This document shows, one piece after another, positions 1 through 15,009 of a DNA stretch of 64,000 nt. The notes under the pieces are model-generated. The model was not told the origin of the DNA. It was given only the letters and a program-made list of their open reading frames with translations, and searched no databases. Origin of the DNA: Azolla caroliniana (taxonomy: Eukaryota > Polypodiophyta); the NCBI GenBank assembly GCA_043228905.1, contig JBHGNT010000011.1, positions 22,010,001-22,074,000 on the forward strand. Direction: 5' to 3'. A program made the position numbers and the translations under genes. Every line of letters begins with the position of its first letter. The stretch's first letter is position 1.

Positions 1-1687
1 CCAATGACATATGGAAGGCTAAGAATGGTATACTGACTTCTGATTACAAATTCAATAAATACAAGTATCGTCGAGGACCTTGTCAAGCATCAACAATGGC
101 ACTATGTGTCACCACATTGACATCAAATACATCTTGACACTAAATTGTGAAGGAAAATACTAAGCTCATCCACAAGTATAAGGATCGATTAAATTGGTTT
201 GCAAGTAACTATCCTAATAAGCTATGGATACCATGGCTTGATTGTATGCTTATTATCCGTTTGATCATTTGTGTCTATATGCATTTGTTACAAGCTTGCC
301 AATAAGCATCTATATCACCATTCATTTCTCAATGTATTATGGGGTCATCTACAAGCTCTAGCAATGTGGATCTCCAATACTAATCACATTGATATTGCTT
401 CTTGATTTGTATTGACCCTAAATATCAATAAGCACCGAGTGTAATAATGAAGATCTCAATAACTAATCACATTGATATTGTTGTCACATTTGTATTGACC
501 CCAAATATCAACAAACACCGAGTGCTGGAATATATACAACGATATTGCCTTCACATTTGTATTTACCCCAAATAACAAGCTCTAAGTGTTCCAAATCATG
601 TTATTTCCCTGAACAACCATTGCATAGACCTACATCATGAAGGCTAAGAACAATGCCACAATCCCAATCATCATCTTCAAAGAGTACTCATCAAACACAT
701 TGTTACCATGACTAGTTGCAATCAATTATCTACATTTAGACATTATCTTCATTAGGTACTCATTAAACATATCATCACCATGATTACATGCAACCACTTC
801 TCAACATTCATTCTAATCCATCAACCATCCATTCTAATTTTAATGTAGCATGAATGTAGAAAACTTTTAAGTAACTGCAAAACAATACTTTGGAAGTTAA
901 AGAAACAAGACAATTATTAGGTTATGAATGCCCCAATCCAAAAGGGATTGGAATTACAAGGTGTCAGTATGAAAATAAATCAAATGAAACTTATGAGTGT
1001 AAAGTACGTTCTCAAAGGAAAAAACCAATTTGATTGAGCATCGGAATATGTTAGGATGAGATACCCATGGCACTAAAACAATGAAGAAAGTGGGCTTGTG
1101 TATGTTATGGAAGCATGTGAAGGGAATATTATTGTATCAAACATTATTGATCAATGATCCCTCTTTAGTATCATTATTGTCTAGACTCTAGAATTTGTGT
1201 CAATCTTTAGTGGCACCAAATGGTTATCTATTTATCTCAAGCGTATGGCAACCAATGCATCATTCTCCATCTTAACTTGGTAGTGATAAATGAAAAAAAT
1301 AACTTGTCAAAAGTTGAGCATCCGTCAGCATTCTTAACATTGTGCATTACAACCACATAGGTATACAATATGCATTCTGTTAATTCTCTTCGCCTATTCA
1401 TGAAGGTATACACCGATTTGCATATAACCCCCCCAAAGTACTTGGGATATCTTTCTCTACTCAAGAAGAAGACAATGTAAGACCATGTCCACTTGTTATA
1501 AATTGGATTTCTTATCAAATTGCCTTGTGATAGTCTATTATAAAATGTTATAATAAGCATATACACATTTCGTTGAGAAAATATGTTATACTAAGCATAT
1601 ACACTATCATCGAGAGAACGATGGTTTTTAATACAAAAAGAATAAAAATTTTAAGTGACATCACAATATACATGGTACCATTAACGG
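1..1687. other. Intergenic, no gene recognised
   Basis: AT-rich sequence without a frame I could assign to a family. The only open frame (about 110 codons, minus strand, 1237-1566) has no recognisable motif. The part nearest 1688 should hold the 3' UTR of the FtsH gene. A degenerate repeat at about 370-600 is listed separately. Confidence 0.6.
370..600. repeat. Degenerate tandem repeat, about 84-bp and 67-bp spacing
   Basis: The phrase TAATCACATTGATATTG occurs at 380-396 and 464-480, each followed by a variant of TTTGTATTGACCC, AAATATCAA and CACCGAGTG. A third, more diverged unit starts near 541. Spacing is 84 bp, then about 67 bp. No coding potential seen. Confidence 0.6.
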
Positions 1688-4396
<2,709 letters not shown>

Positions 4397-4455
4397 CTAC
4401 CACGGTGAAGAAGGAAGGGAAGAAGAGTTCAGAATTCGCTCTCCTTCTCTCTCTC

Positions 4456-4470
4456 TATATATATATATAC
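4456..4470 (-). promoter_or_regulatory. Possible TATA region of the FtsH gene
   Basis: An alternating TA tract lies about 90-100 bp upstream of the ATG, beside a (CT)n tract. The position suits a plant TATA box with a short pyrimidine/purine-rich leader, but low complexity makes the call weak. Confidence 0.3.
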
Positions 4471-4471
4471 A

Positions 4472-7400
4472 ATGTACATACAATATGTAGTCTATAGACA
4501 CACATGTGTTCTCTCTCCATTCCCTTCCCTTGGTCATGAAATTTCTCTTAATAATCAAAACCTCTCTTTCCTGCTCTATCTTGTGCGCCACGTGTTATCA
4601 CTCACCATTTGCCACGTGGCTTCCATACGCATGGAGATCTTCTCCCTTGGGACTCTCAAGGTCCTCTCCACTCCACGACCCCCCCCCCCCCCCCCTTCTC
4701 TTTTCCAATCCCTCTCTCAAGCCTCCTTGTAATGCGATGTGACGCAAAGTGATCTTAGGCAAAAAGGTCACGACTGGCTATGAGATGAATGATCAATCCA
4801 AGATGGGACACAATGTTCATCAAAAAGATTCCTTTTGGGTTGCCACTATGATATGATTTGAGGACACAAGGTACAAGTCACCCAAACAAACATTTGGGGT
4901 GCGTATGGATTTTTTGTGTAGAGGTTGTCTCGAAGGGAATTATGTGATCCACCTAGTTGCAAAGGAGATTAGTGAGAAGTGAACTCATTAACTTATGGAG
5001 CCAACTTGCCAAGCATAAATATAGAGGACGAGGTAAGGTATTCGAAGAAGGGGACTTTGACATTGATGTCAAACTCTACAAGCAAGTAGCACAATCACAC
5101 ATGGAAACTCCGAAGAACCACAACAACTCGTTGATTGTGCCATCTACGACTTCGGATGCCCAAATTGGGTAAGGCATGCTTGGTATTTAAAGTTGCATCC
5201 CGAAGATGATTGGTTCGGAACCCAAGAATCGCCATAAAACAGAAGTGCCACTTTTTGGACAACTTATTGTACTTCACAAAGGAGCCAGACCTACTCATTA
5301 AGTAGTCAGAAGCATGTCCTTTAGGGGAAACATGCAACATTCAAGATTCCACAATGAATGAATATAAAATATGTCATGGTGAGCATCCCCAATCCATAAG
5401 AATATTGTAGTCGAGTATCCTAGAGGAAAACAACTCTATAAGATCATATTGAGAATGTTCGTAAGAAGTTCAATGTCATAAGCAATCCAAAAAATAAGAG
5501 AGAGATTATCAACAATATGGGGAGAGCATCCATTCCTTGGAGCCTCTTGTGGTTTTATTGTTTGCAGGTTGTGGCGCTACTTCCAAAGCCATTGATCAAC
5601 TCCAATTCAAATCCACATCATGTGATTGTGTATGTGTGCCTACATGGGATATGCACCTATGAGAAACATAGCACGGAGTAAAAGTTCCCAAACATGAAGA
5701 GTTTTCAAGGCACCTAACCACCACAAAGCATAGGATAAGGCACATTGGTAGCGCATACCAAAGGGAAGGACAATGTTGGACAATGTGCATTATGTGGTCA
5801 TCCATTTTAATGTAGTGTAATCCTCAATGCTAGATTTGCAGACATATAGGACAAGTCCAACAAACAATGAGTCAACAACAAACTCCACACTCAAACAAGC
5901 CCACTTGGACAAGTTGTGGGACATTGGTGAATGTGGCGACGTATAATGAAAATTGTTGTTGTTCAATGGTAGTTAATGTTGAATACACCATAGGGGTGAG
6001 ATTCTCCTCGTATGCATTTGCCTAATTAGGCCAAGGTTTACAAATGTGGTTTGATCTAGCAAGCCCATTCCACATTCAATTCTTGATTTCACGAGCATAC
6101 CATCATAAGTGTGGAGGAGGTCAAATACCTTCTCGCATTACATAACATGGGGAGTGAGAATATGTAGTTGGGTGCAAGTCCTTACTTCGTTGAAGGTGTC
6201 CAAATATATTGGATGTATAGAATGTCATGGTAGTGCAATTTTCTATCATTGGCATCCTCATTCCACTTCATTGGGAGTTCATCTATCAGTAGTGAGAGAT
6301 AACATCCCATTCAAGGGAGTCCTTGCATTGCATCAAGCTTGTGATGATGGTCCAATAGATGTCATTCCAAAATACTGCTTATTATGGTATGAGTCAACAT
6401 GATGAGGGAACATTTAACTTCATTGTCAATTTGCAACTTCAATCTCCACATACTACCGCTACGAATACTTTAATGTCATATAGTATATGTAACCTTTTTA
6501 AAGGTGTACCGGTCATTTCATATAGCCACCATAGTTTCCACCCGAGCTTGAACTCTTGTAGTATCTTTCTAGGAAACGAGGATCATCCAACTAGTAGCCA
6601 CTAGGTCATGTTTGGTTACATGGTGAGGGTTTACACAAAACTACATCAACTAGTGATGGTGGGCTAAAAATGGAAGGATCAATCTTAGAGCAAAGAGGCA
6701 AGGATCACTGCACTTAATTTTATTATAAGAAATGGTAAGTTGGGACAATAACTAGTTTATGGGCCTAATCACGTTGAAACTTTGCAAATGTAATATGATG
6801 TTTTGTAAGGCACATTGAATGAAGGGATCGTACAAATCAAATTTAATCGGAGCATATATTTATTATCAAAAACGTTTACAAAAGAACCAAAAAGAATAAA
6901 TAGCAATGGGAAAGATTGTGATAGTTCAATGAAGACAACGTCTAAACTTGATTCATTTATGGTACGAATTGCATGTTGACATTATGTTCTTCTTATGCTA
7001 ATATGATTAAGTCATTTAAGGATTTTTGGAACCAAAAGTAGGTTATGATAGGTCCCAAGTACCTTTGATGTGAGAACTTCTCGAATAACATGGACGTCCT
7101 ATGATGACTCTTTCATTGAGAGGATGATGATTGTCATTGTACACAATGAAATCTTACACTTTCTCCATGTTGTTCACAAATTTCTTGAATCAAGCGTCTG
7201 AGGTGATGACTTCTCCCAATTAACTTTGGCATGAAAACTTCTCAAGGAACAACTTGAATGTCTAAAAGATTTCGAGTGGTTGGAGCATCAAAAAGTTGGG
7301 ACACCAATGACCTACTTACTACATTGCGATGAATGAACAATGAAAATGGCATATAGGAAGGAGCTAGTTGTCTATTCGCCTAAAGTACGGCATGAATCAT

Positions 7401-7875
7401 GGTCAATAAGTGTGCCCCTGTTGCATGGGATGGGGTGGGGTGGGCGGGGACACGATGGATTTGGTCGACATGATCAAGTGGCATGGATTCTTGAGGCCCG
7501 GACTTCGAGTCTATATACTTGTGAGGGAGGGGCACACTTCTTCATTTGGTGACAAAAGGAAAATGGGTTTTGAGCAAAATACTACATAATGATTGATTAG
7601 GAAAGGAAACAAAAAAACTTTCCAAAATGCAAGCATTTATAATCATCAAATGATAAAAGTTGTTGTAGCGCCTTCTGGACTCTTCCATATAACCACCAGC
7701 CAGCCAGCCAACAACAGACTAGATAGAAGAAGCGCCATAGCCAAGCTCACATTTATAGCAATCCCTCCCACCCTTTCTAGCCCGGCCCCCCCTCTCTATA
7801 GTTATACTATAGAAAACCCCATACCATAACCTTCTCTAAATCATATTATCCTGTTTATCATCAATCAGCTCATCC
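4472..7875. other. Intergenic between divergent FtsH and HSP70-8-like genes
   Basis: Holds both promoters in its flanks, a run of 17 C at 4679-4695, and about 3 kb in which I recognise no gene, RNA or element. Short open frames (for example 4957-5172 and 6109-6402, +) match no family I know. A TATA-like CTCTCTATA near 7793-7800, about 75 bp before the HSP70-8 ATG, could be its core promoter. Confidence 0.5.
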
Positions 7876-9651
7876 ATGGCCAACCCATCTAGTTATATCG
7901 TCGCCTCTGACAGTGATGCTGGCGGTGGAGGCGAGGACTCGGGCACATCGGCACCTCAGATCGAGTCGGCAGTTGGGATCGATTTTGGGTCCAACTTCTG
8001 TTCGGTGGCGGTTTGGAGTAGCGAAAAGTCTCAAGTTGAGGTTCTAGGCAACACGATCGGCCTCAAACGCATGCCCTCGCACGTCCTCTTCAATCCCGAT
8101 CGCATCCCGTGCAGCGGGGTGAGCTCCGTGATCTCTGATGCCGAGCTCGCCTCGGGAAGCGTGATCTTCTACACCAAGAGCCTGGTGGGCCGCGTCGATA
8201 CCGACCACATCGTGCAGAGTTTCAAGAATTATTGCCCATTCCTTGTGCAAACCCTCGAGATCGGTGTCCGCCCATTCTTGGCAACCCTGGTGGGCGGGGT
8301 TTGGCGATCCACCACGCCCGAAGAGGTGATTGCCATAGTCCTGATGGAGATTCGGGCCATGGCTGAGGCGCAATTAGGGCGCCCCGTGAGATCGGCTGTC
8401 CTCACCATGCCGGCTTCTTTCAGCCGGTTCCAGGAAACCCGCCTCGAGAGGGCATGTGCCATGGCCGGCCTCCAAGTCTTAAGGCTCATGCCAGAGCCCA
8501 CTGCAGTTGCGCTGGTTTATGCACAAAGACAAGAACAAGCTAGCCATGGGAACATGGGTAGCGGGATCGAGAAAAACGGGTTTATCTTCAACATGGGGGC
8601 TTGCTTTTGTGATGTGGCCGTCGCCACCACTGCTGGTGGAGTCTCGCAAATCCGAGCTATCACTGGGGATAGCATTGGAGGAGAATCCATGCTCCGTAAT
8701 CTCATCAACCATGTCCTTGCAGGCTTAGATCCATCCCTAGAGACTAAGTACAAACAGCATCATCATCTAGTCTCCAAATTCTCTTCAATCCTTAGGCCCA
8801 TAGCAGAGAAGGCCATGCACACCTTGTCGCATGCTCCTACTGCTCTCATCGAATGCGAAATCGAGGGGACGCAGCTATCGAAAACCGTCACACGAGAAGA
8901 GTTTGAGCATGTGAATGCCGAAATCCTCAAGAGGTGTGAAGCATTGGCCCTCCAATGCCTGCACCAAGCGCAGGTTCGCGCAGAGAATCTGGACGATGTC
9001 ATCCTTGCAGGGGGGTGCAGCAATATACCAGCTGTAAGGGATCTGATACGGAAGGTATGTGGTGGAAAGCCCTTCTATGAAGGAGTGGATCCTTTAGAGG
9101 CAGCCGTCTGTGGGGCGGCCCTGGAGGGTGCCATAGCCTCTGGCACGACAGATCCGTCGGGTATGTTAGATCTTCTGACAATCCAAGCTATGCCTCATAG
9201 CCTTGGTATAAGGCTTACCAACAACGAATTTGTGCCGATCTTGCATAAGAATGTGGCGATCCCGGGGAGGAGGGACATCGTGGTGACAACCAAGCATGAG
9301 AACCAAGAAGAAGGCCTCATCATTGTTTATGAGGGGGAGTCGGCGAAAGCCAACCAGAATCATTTGCTAGGGTTTTTTAAGGTTATAGGGATCCCTCCCG
9401 CGCCCGCTAGGGTGCCGCTCATCAATGTTTGCATGGATGTGGATGCGTCGGATGTACTTCGGGTTGTGGCAGGAGTGTGCATGCCAGGTATTGAGAAGTC
9501 GGTGGTGCCCCTTGTGGAGGTGAGAATGCCGACCATGGATGATGGGCATGGATGGTGTGCCGATGCAATTTTAAGTAGACAAGGTTCTTTGCTCGAGCTT
9601 GATCATGTGCACCCCAACCCCAATCAAGGGGTACCTTCTAGTCATCAATAA
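7876..9651 (+). CDS. HSP70-8-like: Divergent truncated heat shock 70 kDa protein, HSP70-8 type
   Basis: Single-exon frame of 591 residues. It matches the plant HSP70-8 (HSP70T-2-like) group rather than canonical HSP70s. Seen: acidic Gly/Ser N-terminus; phosphate-1 motif GIDFGSNFCSVAVW at 34-47; RLMPEPTAVAL at 203-213; adenosine-site motif AGGCSNIPAVRDLI; and a substrate-domain-like segment with GIPPAPARVP and INVCMDVDAS. The phosphate-2 motif DLGGGT of active HSP70 ATPases is replaced by NMGACFCD at 239-246. The helical lid is mostly missing and there is no C-terminal EEVD. From memory, Arabidopsis HSP70-8 has the same peculiarities and is about 560 residues and intronless, so these look like family traits, not damage. 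ATP hydrolysis is doubtful; the cellular role is not known to me. The start is the first ATG of the conserved frame. GC-rich third positions contrast with the AT-rich flanks, as in the intronless UGD gene. Confidence 0.9.
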   Translation: MANPSSYIVASDSDAGGGGEDSGTSAPQIESAVGIDFGSNFCSVAVWSSEKSQVEVLGNTIGLKRMPSHVLFNPDRIPCSGVSSVISDAELASGSVIFYTKSLVGRVDTDHIVQSFKNYCPFLVQTLEIGVRPFLATLVGGVWRSTTPEEVIAIVLMEIRAMAEAQLGRPVRSAVLTMPASFSRFQETRLERACAMAGLQVLRLMPEPTAVALVYAQRQEQASHGNMGSGIEKNGFIFNMGACFCDVAVATTAGGVSQIRAITGDSIGGESMLRNLINHVLAGLDPSLETKYKQHHHLVSKFSSILRPIAEKAMHTLSHAPTALIECEIEGTQLSKTVTREEFEHVNAEILKRCEALALQCLHQAQVRAENLDDVILAGGCSNIPAVRDLIRKVCGGKPFYEGVDPLEAAVCGAALEGAIASGTTDPSGMLDLLTIQAMPHSLGIRLTNNEFVPILHKNVAIPGRRDIVVTTKHENQEEGLIIVYEGESAKANQNHLLGFFKVIGIPPAPARVPLINVCMDVDASDVLRVVAGVCMPGIEKSVVPLVEVRMPTMDDGHGWCADAILSRQGSLLELDHVHPNPNQGVPSSHQ

Positions 9652-11615
9652 AGTCTTTAAGTGTTACATATAAACTGCTGTTCAAATTTCAAGATTAGCC
9701 CTATTGCTTGATTGAATACTTTGATGATGATGAGGGGGCTACTAGTCTTAGCCTTAATGTACGTGGTGGTGGTGGATCTTCATTTCCCCAAGTAAAAAAT
9801 GTAGGCGGTGGTTTCCTTTCCTTTCCTTTCGGAGGTATTGTTTACATAGAATTGGAAGGTCCAATGAAGATTGTAAGATTCTTCACTATACTCGTTTGTA
9901 CTTATTTATAATCACATGCAAATGTAGAACATGCCCAATATGGACCGGACCTCTCTTCATTGGATTTTAATTAGTGAAGATATTATGTGTTGTTTTCACA
10001 TAGGTTTGGGTTTGCGTTTGTGTTTTTACGTCTTGGAGACTTGAAATTCATTGATGTTGTATTTCCGTTTCTATTATATTCTAGATATCTTAAACTCTTT
10101 CTTCTTTTATAATATTGGACATCTTATTAGGACAAATTTCCCTTCCTAGTAGTGGGTAAGTGCCAATAATAAACACTTGGCAAGTTAATATTGGATACTT
10201 TCCCTGATGTATATCATAGATTCATAAAGATTGCATGTTAATATTGGAAATTGTAATAAAATATGAGCATTGCTTTCATGATATATCATAAAGATGGCAA
10301 GTTAATGTTGGGCGACTAATAGAATGTGGGCGCCTCTTTTTGATAATTGGAAACCTTATGTAGACATCAACGTTTCCCCAATGGGGAATACATTTTAACA
10401 AACCCTTGGAGAATACTAGTTCATCCCGTCCTATGGCCCATTCCCTCATTTTAACAATATCCCTTCGCAATTTTACTTAATAACTTCACTTCATCCCCCC
10501 CTTTTTCCCTTGGCGCTTCTAGTTTTGCCCCACAATCAAACAAACAAGAAAATGCTACACTATATTTCAAATTTAGATAAATGAGACGGAAATATAGCAA
10601 AGGCGTCATTCTTGTATATGGAACTTGGACATTACCTTCTTATGTCTGGGTCTTCATGCAGAGTAGGTCAACAGACACTATTGCAAAATGCATTGGCCCT
10701 TCACATGTACTCAAAAAGGGAAAAGGTCCACAAGTTGTGAGATGTCTTATTCTCCTCAATGTTTTAACTACCACAATTTTTATTATTTTTAATGGTTCAC
10801 TCTCCTCAAGCTCTAATATTGGCTATTTGCTAACATGCCAATTAGTATGATATAGTGCAAACCCCTCAGATTCCTTAGAGTATTGGTTTAATAAACCAAT
10901 TATTAATAAGCCTTGTCTCGTATCAAATTATTATAAGCAATTGTGGAGTATCGTAATCAAGAATCCATATCTAACAAAAAAATTAGTGTAAAACCTTTGA
11001 ACTGTAATATCCTTTCTAGATTTAGGGTTTAGGGCATAATATTAACTATAAATTCAAGTTCAAGACCATAACGTGAGTCATTCATTGGTTACTAAATTAA
11101 TAGCCTGTGATGTGTTGGAAATAAGTGATGATTTGATTAATAGAAGTGCCAAAGATTCGTGTTTCCTTTTAGCATAGATAAAATAGCCTTCCAAGTTGTG
11201 ATTACAAAGTTCTACAGCATCATATAATTTGACATGACTTGCTGATCGATAAGCACAGATGTGAAGTAGAATTATCGAGAGTTGCTCAATAATCACTGTT
11301 ACATTATTGTTACAATGTGCATAGTATGAATGGTCCAAGTGTATTGGGGAAGGTATCACATCTGCATGCTTCATAAGAGATGGTTAGCACGGCCTGGTTG
11401 AAGATGCATCAACTGACCAATTACTTTACACGTTTGAGTAAAAATATGCAACACCCAGGGTAGTTCAAACATTTATAAATTGTTATATAACTGGAAGTGT
11501 GAAGGACTTGTGGCCGTATACTATCTATACCTCATACAGAAAGCATGCTCCATTGGCATATTGCACAAGAGGAGAGAGGGGATGACCATGATTTGTCACC
11601 TTAAGCTTTTCAACC
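9652..11615. other. Intergenic between convergent HSP70-8-like and galactosyltransferase genes
   Basis: Contains both 3' UTRs. HSP70-8 is followed by GGTGGTGG-rich and then AT-rich sequence. Two short open frames (10276-10470, 11078-11374, minus) resemble nothing I know. No RNA gene or element recognised. Confidence 0.5.
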
Positions 11616-14600
11616 CTATAGTGTAATATTCCACACAGCACCTTCATTCTCAGAGCATCGCTCGTGAACACCTTTTATTCTCTCGACCGATCGGCATATC
11701 CCACTGCACGACCAATCAAACGAGGCAGCACATACATTGCCTTCTTGTGCTTTCCACTGGCAATCTGCACCATGTGATCAAGTATTTTGGTGAATAAAAA
11801 AGCCACTTGGAAGTTCAGAGAACATCACACTGTCCATTTGTATATCTATATGTATATGAATATGCATATTGATTAACCTGGAGGGGTGCCACAGCAAAGC
11901 CTTCTATCATCTATGTGCTCGACATCAAGCCCGATGAACCATGCTCCTAACGATACATCCTCGTTAGCAAATTTATGAAGTATTCTCCTGCCAATTTCTA
12001 AAAATAAATCATTAAGTTTGAGAGGAGAGAAAAAAACACCATCATATTAGTATCAAGTAAACCAAGGACTAACTCATTTGTTTGTATGTATGTTGCCAAG
12101 TCTTTCGATATAGCATATAGTTGTCCAGTTGCATGCCGGAAATACCGATTCCCTTCATCTCCAAACTTCCAATATTCAGGTTCATGATACCGGACACCCC
12201 TGCTAGGCCAAAACAAATTATTCCCAAATACATGAAAGTACAGTTGTCTCCACCTTTATTAATAGGTGCGGTGTACAAGTTATTACTGGGTAAACAAATT
12301 ATTTTTTACGAAGGACTGGCTCTTCATCATCAATGAAGATCTACCTTTGCTTCCATGCTCTCCCTTATTTAGTTTACATGATTTTTAGTTTCCATTATCA
12401 TTCAAATAAGACCTTGTAGACCTAATTATCAACTATATATTTAAACCTTATAGCATTGAAGTTCTAATATAAGGTTACTTCTCAGTTGTAGTAGCAACAG
12501 TAGGAAGGCAAGCTTTTGGTTCCATGCTCACAGATGACCAAGGCCTGGAAATTGGCCTGGAAATTGTGTACATGCAACAGTATGGATGCTCTAAATTTAT
12601 GTCTAATAGAATATCAACAAAAAGAATTTTGAAAAGAAGAAGAAACGATTGAATAATATACATCTAAACACAAATAATGTTGACCGCAATCTAGGTCTAC
12701 AACATCTAGTCTATCAGCCAACCATCTTGGTACGTTATTCTATCAGACGATTATCTGTGTGTTCGTCCTAATTCACATTAAAGAGCCCTTCATTGAATTG
12801 CAAACCAAAAGAATAAGTGATTCATATTGGTTAAGGTTCCTCAAACAGAAGTCACAAACCAGATATCGACTTTAGTTTTAACCACTTACTTCTGAGCAAG
12901 CACTGGCCCTGACTTCATGCAACCTATATACACACGGGGCTTTGTTCGCAACTTGGCTAGAATAGAACAGAAGGCTCCTGCACCACCCAGAAACATTCTC
13001 TTTATAAGTTAACCATACCAAATCATGCTACAAAATAAGTAAAACAATATGGATCTTGACCGACTCATTCTTACCAAGATTTACGTGCACATCATCATCA
13101 ACCTTAACATAAAAATCAGCATCCCATATAGTTACCGCCGTGGCGAAATAAAGCTTTGTTTTGGCAGACAACTCATGATAACCCTCAACATGACCCTGTC
13201 CATCCCCATCCCCATCCACACAAAAAAAAAACATAAGATCAGGATCTTTGATCATGAAAAAAACTTAATCATATAGAAATACCTTGAGATCCATATACAA
13301 ACAAATAATAGATTTAATTATAATAATAAATGGACAAGGATATGTGGTCCTGACCAGCCTAAGGATATCACGATGTTGGTTACTCTCTGCTTCAATGGCT
13401 CGATCAAGAATGCCACCAGCTGTAACACTGCACCAGAAATCAACCTCCTCTATGTCACTCACTCAGAGAAAAAAGGTATTCATAGGGCAGATGGTACACA
13501 AGATAGGTCACAAGCATACACGCAAACATACATTGATGGAGGTAATGTGCCCATCTATGGCCAAACTGACAAGCAATCATGCATTAATGGAGTCAATAGT
13601 CCAGATATGCACTGACTGTACATATGATTATGCATACACTATAACAATATACTACTTCATTGAAATTGGGGTGAAGTTAACCTGTGTCCAATGACAAATC
13701 TAATAACAATTCCTTTTTCTTGCTCCAATTGCTTCAACTTCTCACCTGATGTTCAGACAATCAGCAATCCACATGCTCAACAAGCAAGTATAGGAGGCTT
13801 GCATCATTACTAAGACAAAGATTCAATTATATTTTGTATGTAGATTAAACCTTACCTTTAGGCATCCAAGTTTCTCGCACTGAATCTCTTCTCTTCCGGC
13901 TACTAAACGCAGTATTTATACCTATTACAACAAACGCTTTCTGGCGACCCTCGGAGATATTGCTTTGGAAGCTGCCTATAAGAGAAGAATCTCTTAGATC
14001 TGATGGAGACTCTCTATCAGGAACCTGATTTGTTTGCATCTTAAGCCCTTCTGATCTGAAGAAAAAGATCCTTCAATAACTGTAAATAAAGTAAACACCA
14101 TGATGGAAGGTCAGATGTGGACAATGCATTTTAGGTAAACACTAACTAACCCAATAGATGCTTGGACAATATCAACGCTTTCTGATGAAGCTTTTCCTTC
14201 ATGGTTCTATAACAGAGAGAAATATATGGACAACATGTAGAAAGTAAGAATTAAGGAGCATGTACATGTAAGAAATAACGACGTCATATGGGAGTTTTTT
14301 TCTGCGCAAACAAAGACTTACTGTTTCATCTCCACATCCTTTTTGTGGATGCTTAACTTCACTGGGCTGAGGCAGGCCATGGATCTCAGGAAGAACCCAC
14401 ATTCTATATCATTCCACATATAGAGTTTTTTTCAAAGACTCTTCAACAACAAATGCTTAAATATTTTTTCACACAAAACGTGTAAAAAGATGAATGCAGT
14501 TTCTTATGCATTTCAACTGTTTCATCAAAAAACCCATACTCAGAAATATGGAGGTTCTTCTGGTTATATTAAACGCTTAAAGTTTCTTCCACATTCAATT

Positions 14601-15009
14601 CAGATTCATATGCTTTCAACAATGTACTCAACAAACGCCAATAAACAGGTGGATGCAGAATTTTTTCAATTACACAGTAAATGCTCAAAAAAATTCTAGA
14701 AGATGCACATTCTTTATTTCACGATAAATTCATGAAGTCTCCCCAGAAACCAGAAGACCAGATTCTTCCATTACATGATAAATTGATGCAAGACTCCCTA
14801 TAAACAGAAGGATGCAGATTCTTCATATCACAAGAAATGTTTCAAAAAATTCTTACAGAATAGATGCAGAAAAAGCCGTAGCAAAATAACGAGAACATAT
14901 AAATATAGAAAACCAACCTGTTGGTAAAAAAGAGACCCACACAGAAGCTTGATATGCAGAGGAGGAGAACCCATCTGTAAGGCAAGGATCCAGATCCTTT
15001 GCTAACCAT
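11616..15009 (-). CDS. Beta-1,3-galactosyltransferase, GT31 family (B3GALT type with DUF4094)
   Basis: Golgi type II membrane glycosyltransferase that adds beta-1,3-galactose to glycoprotein glycans. Eleven exons (minus): 15009-14918, 14403-14322, 14206-14151, 14055-13856, 13745-13682, 13427-13355, 13195-13075, 12977-12890, 12199-12074, 11987-11878, 11764-11616. All introns are GT..AG and the phases join to 386 residues, close to plant B3GALT1-8. Seen: N-terminal signal anchor near 12-28 ([15 protein letters not shown]); a stem; [17 protein letters not shown] then RETWMP, the GT31 entry motif; the DXD-type metal site KVDDDVHVN near 220-228; [46 protein letters not shown]; and the C-terminal [15 protein letters not shown]. 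The start is the Met just before the signal anchor; the frame is also open upstream to a Phe-rich stretch encoded by (TTC)n. At the exon 6/7 junction the usual Asp before HVEGY reads Gly, so that splice may need checking. Closest memory match: B3GALT7. Confidence 0.9.

Noticed and set aside
4957-5172. 71-codon frame starting MQRRLVRSELINLW
   Set aside because: No homology recognised and no continuing exon or splice sites; may be transposon debris.
7670-7695. Heat shock element upstream of the HSP70-8-like gene
   Set aside because: TTCTGGACTCTTC only loosely fits the nGAAnnTTC pattern; too weak to list.
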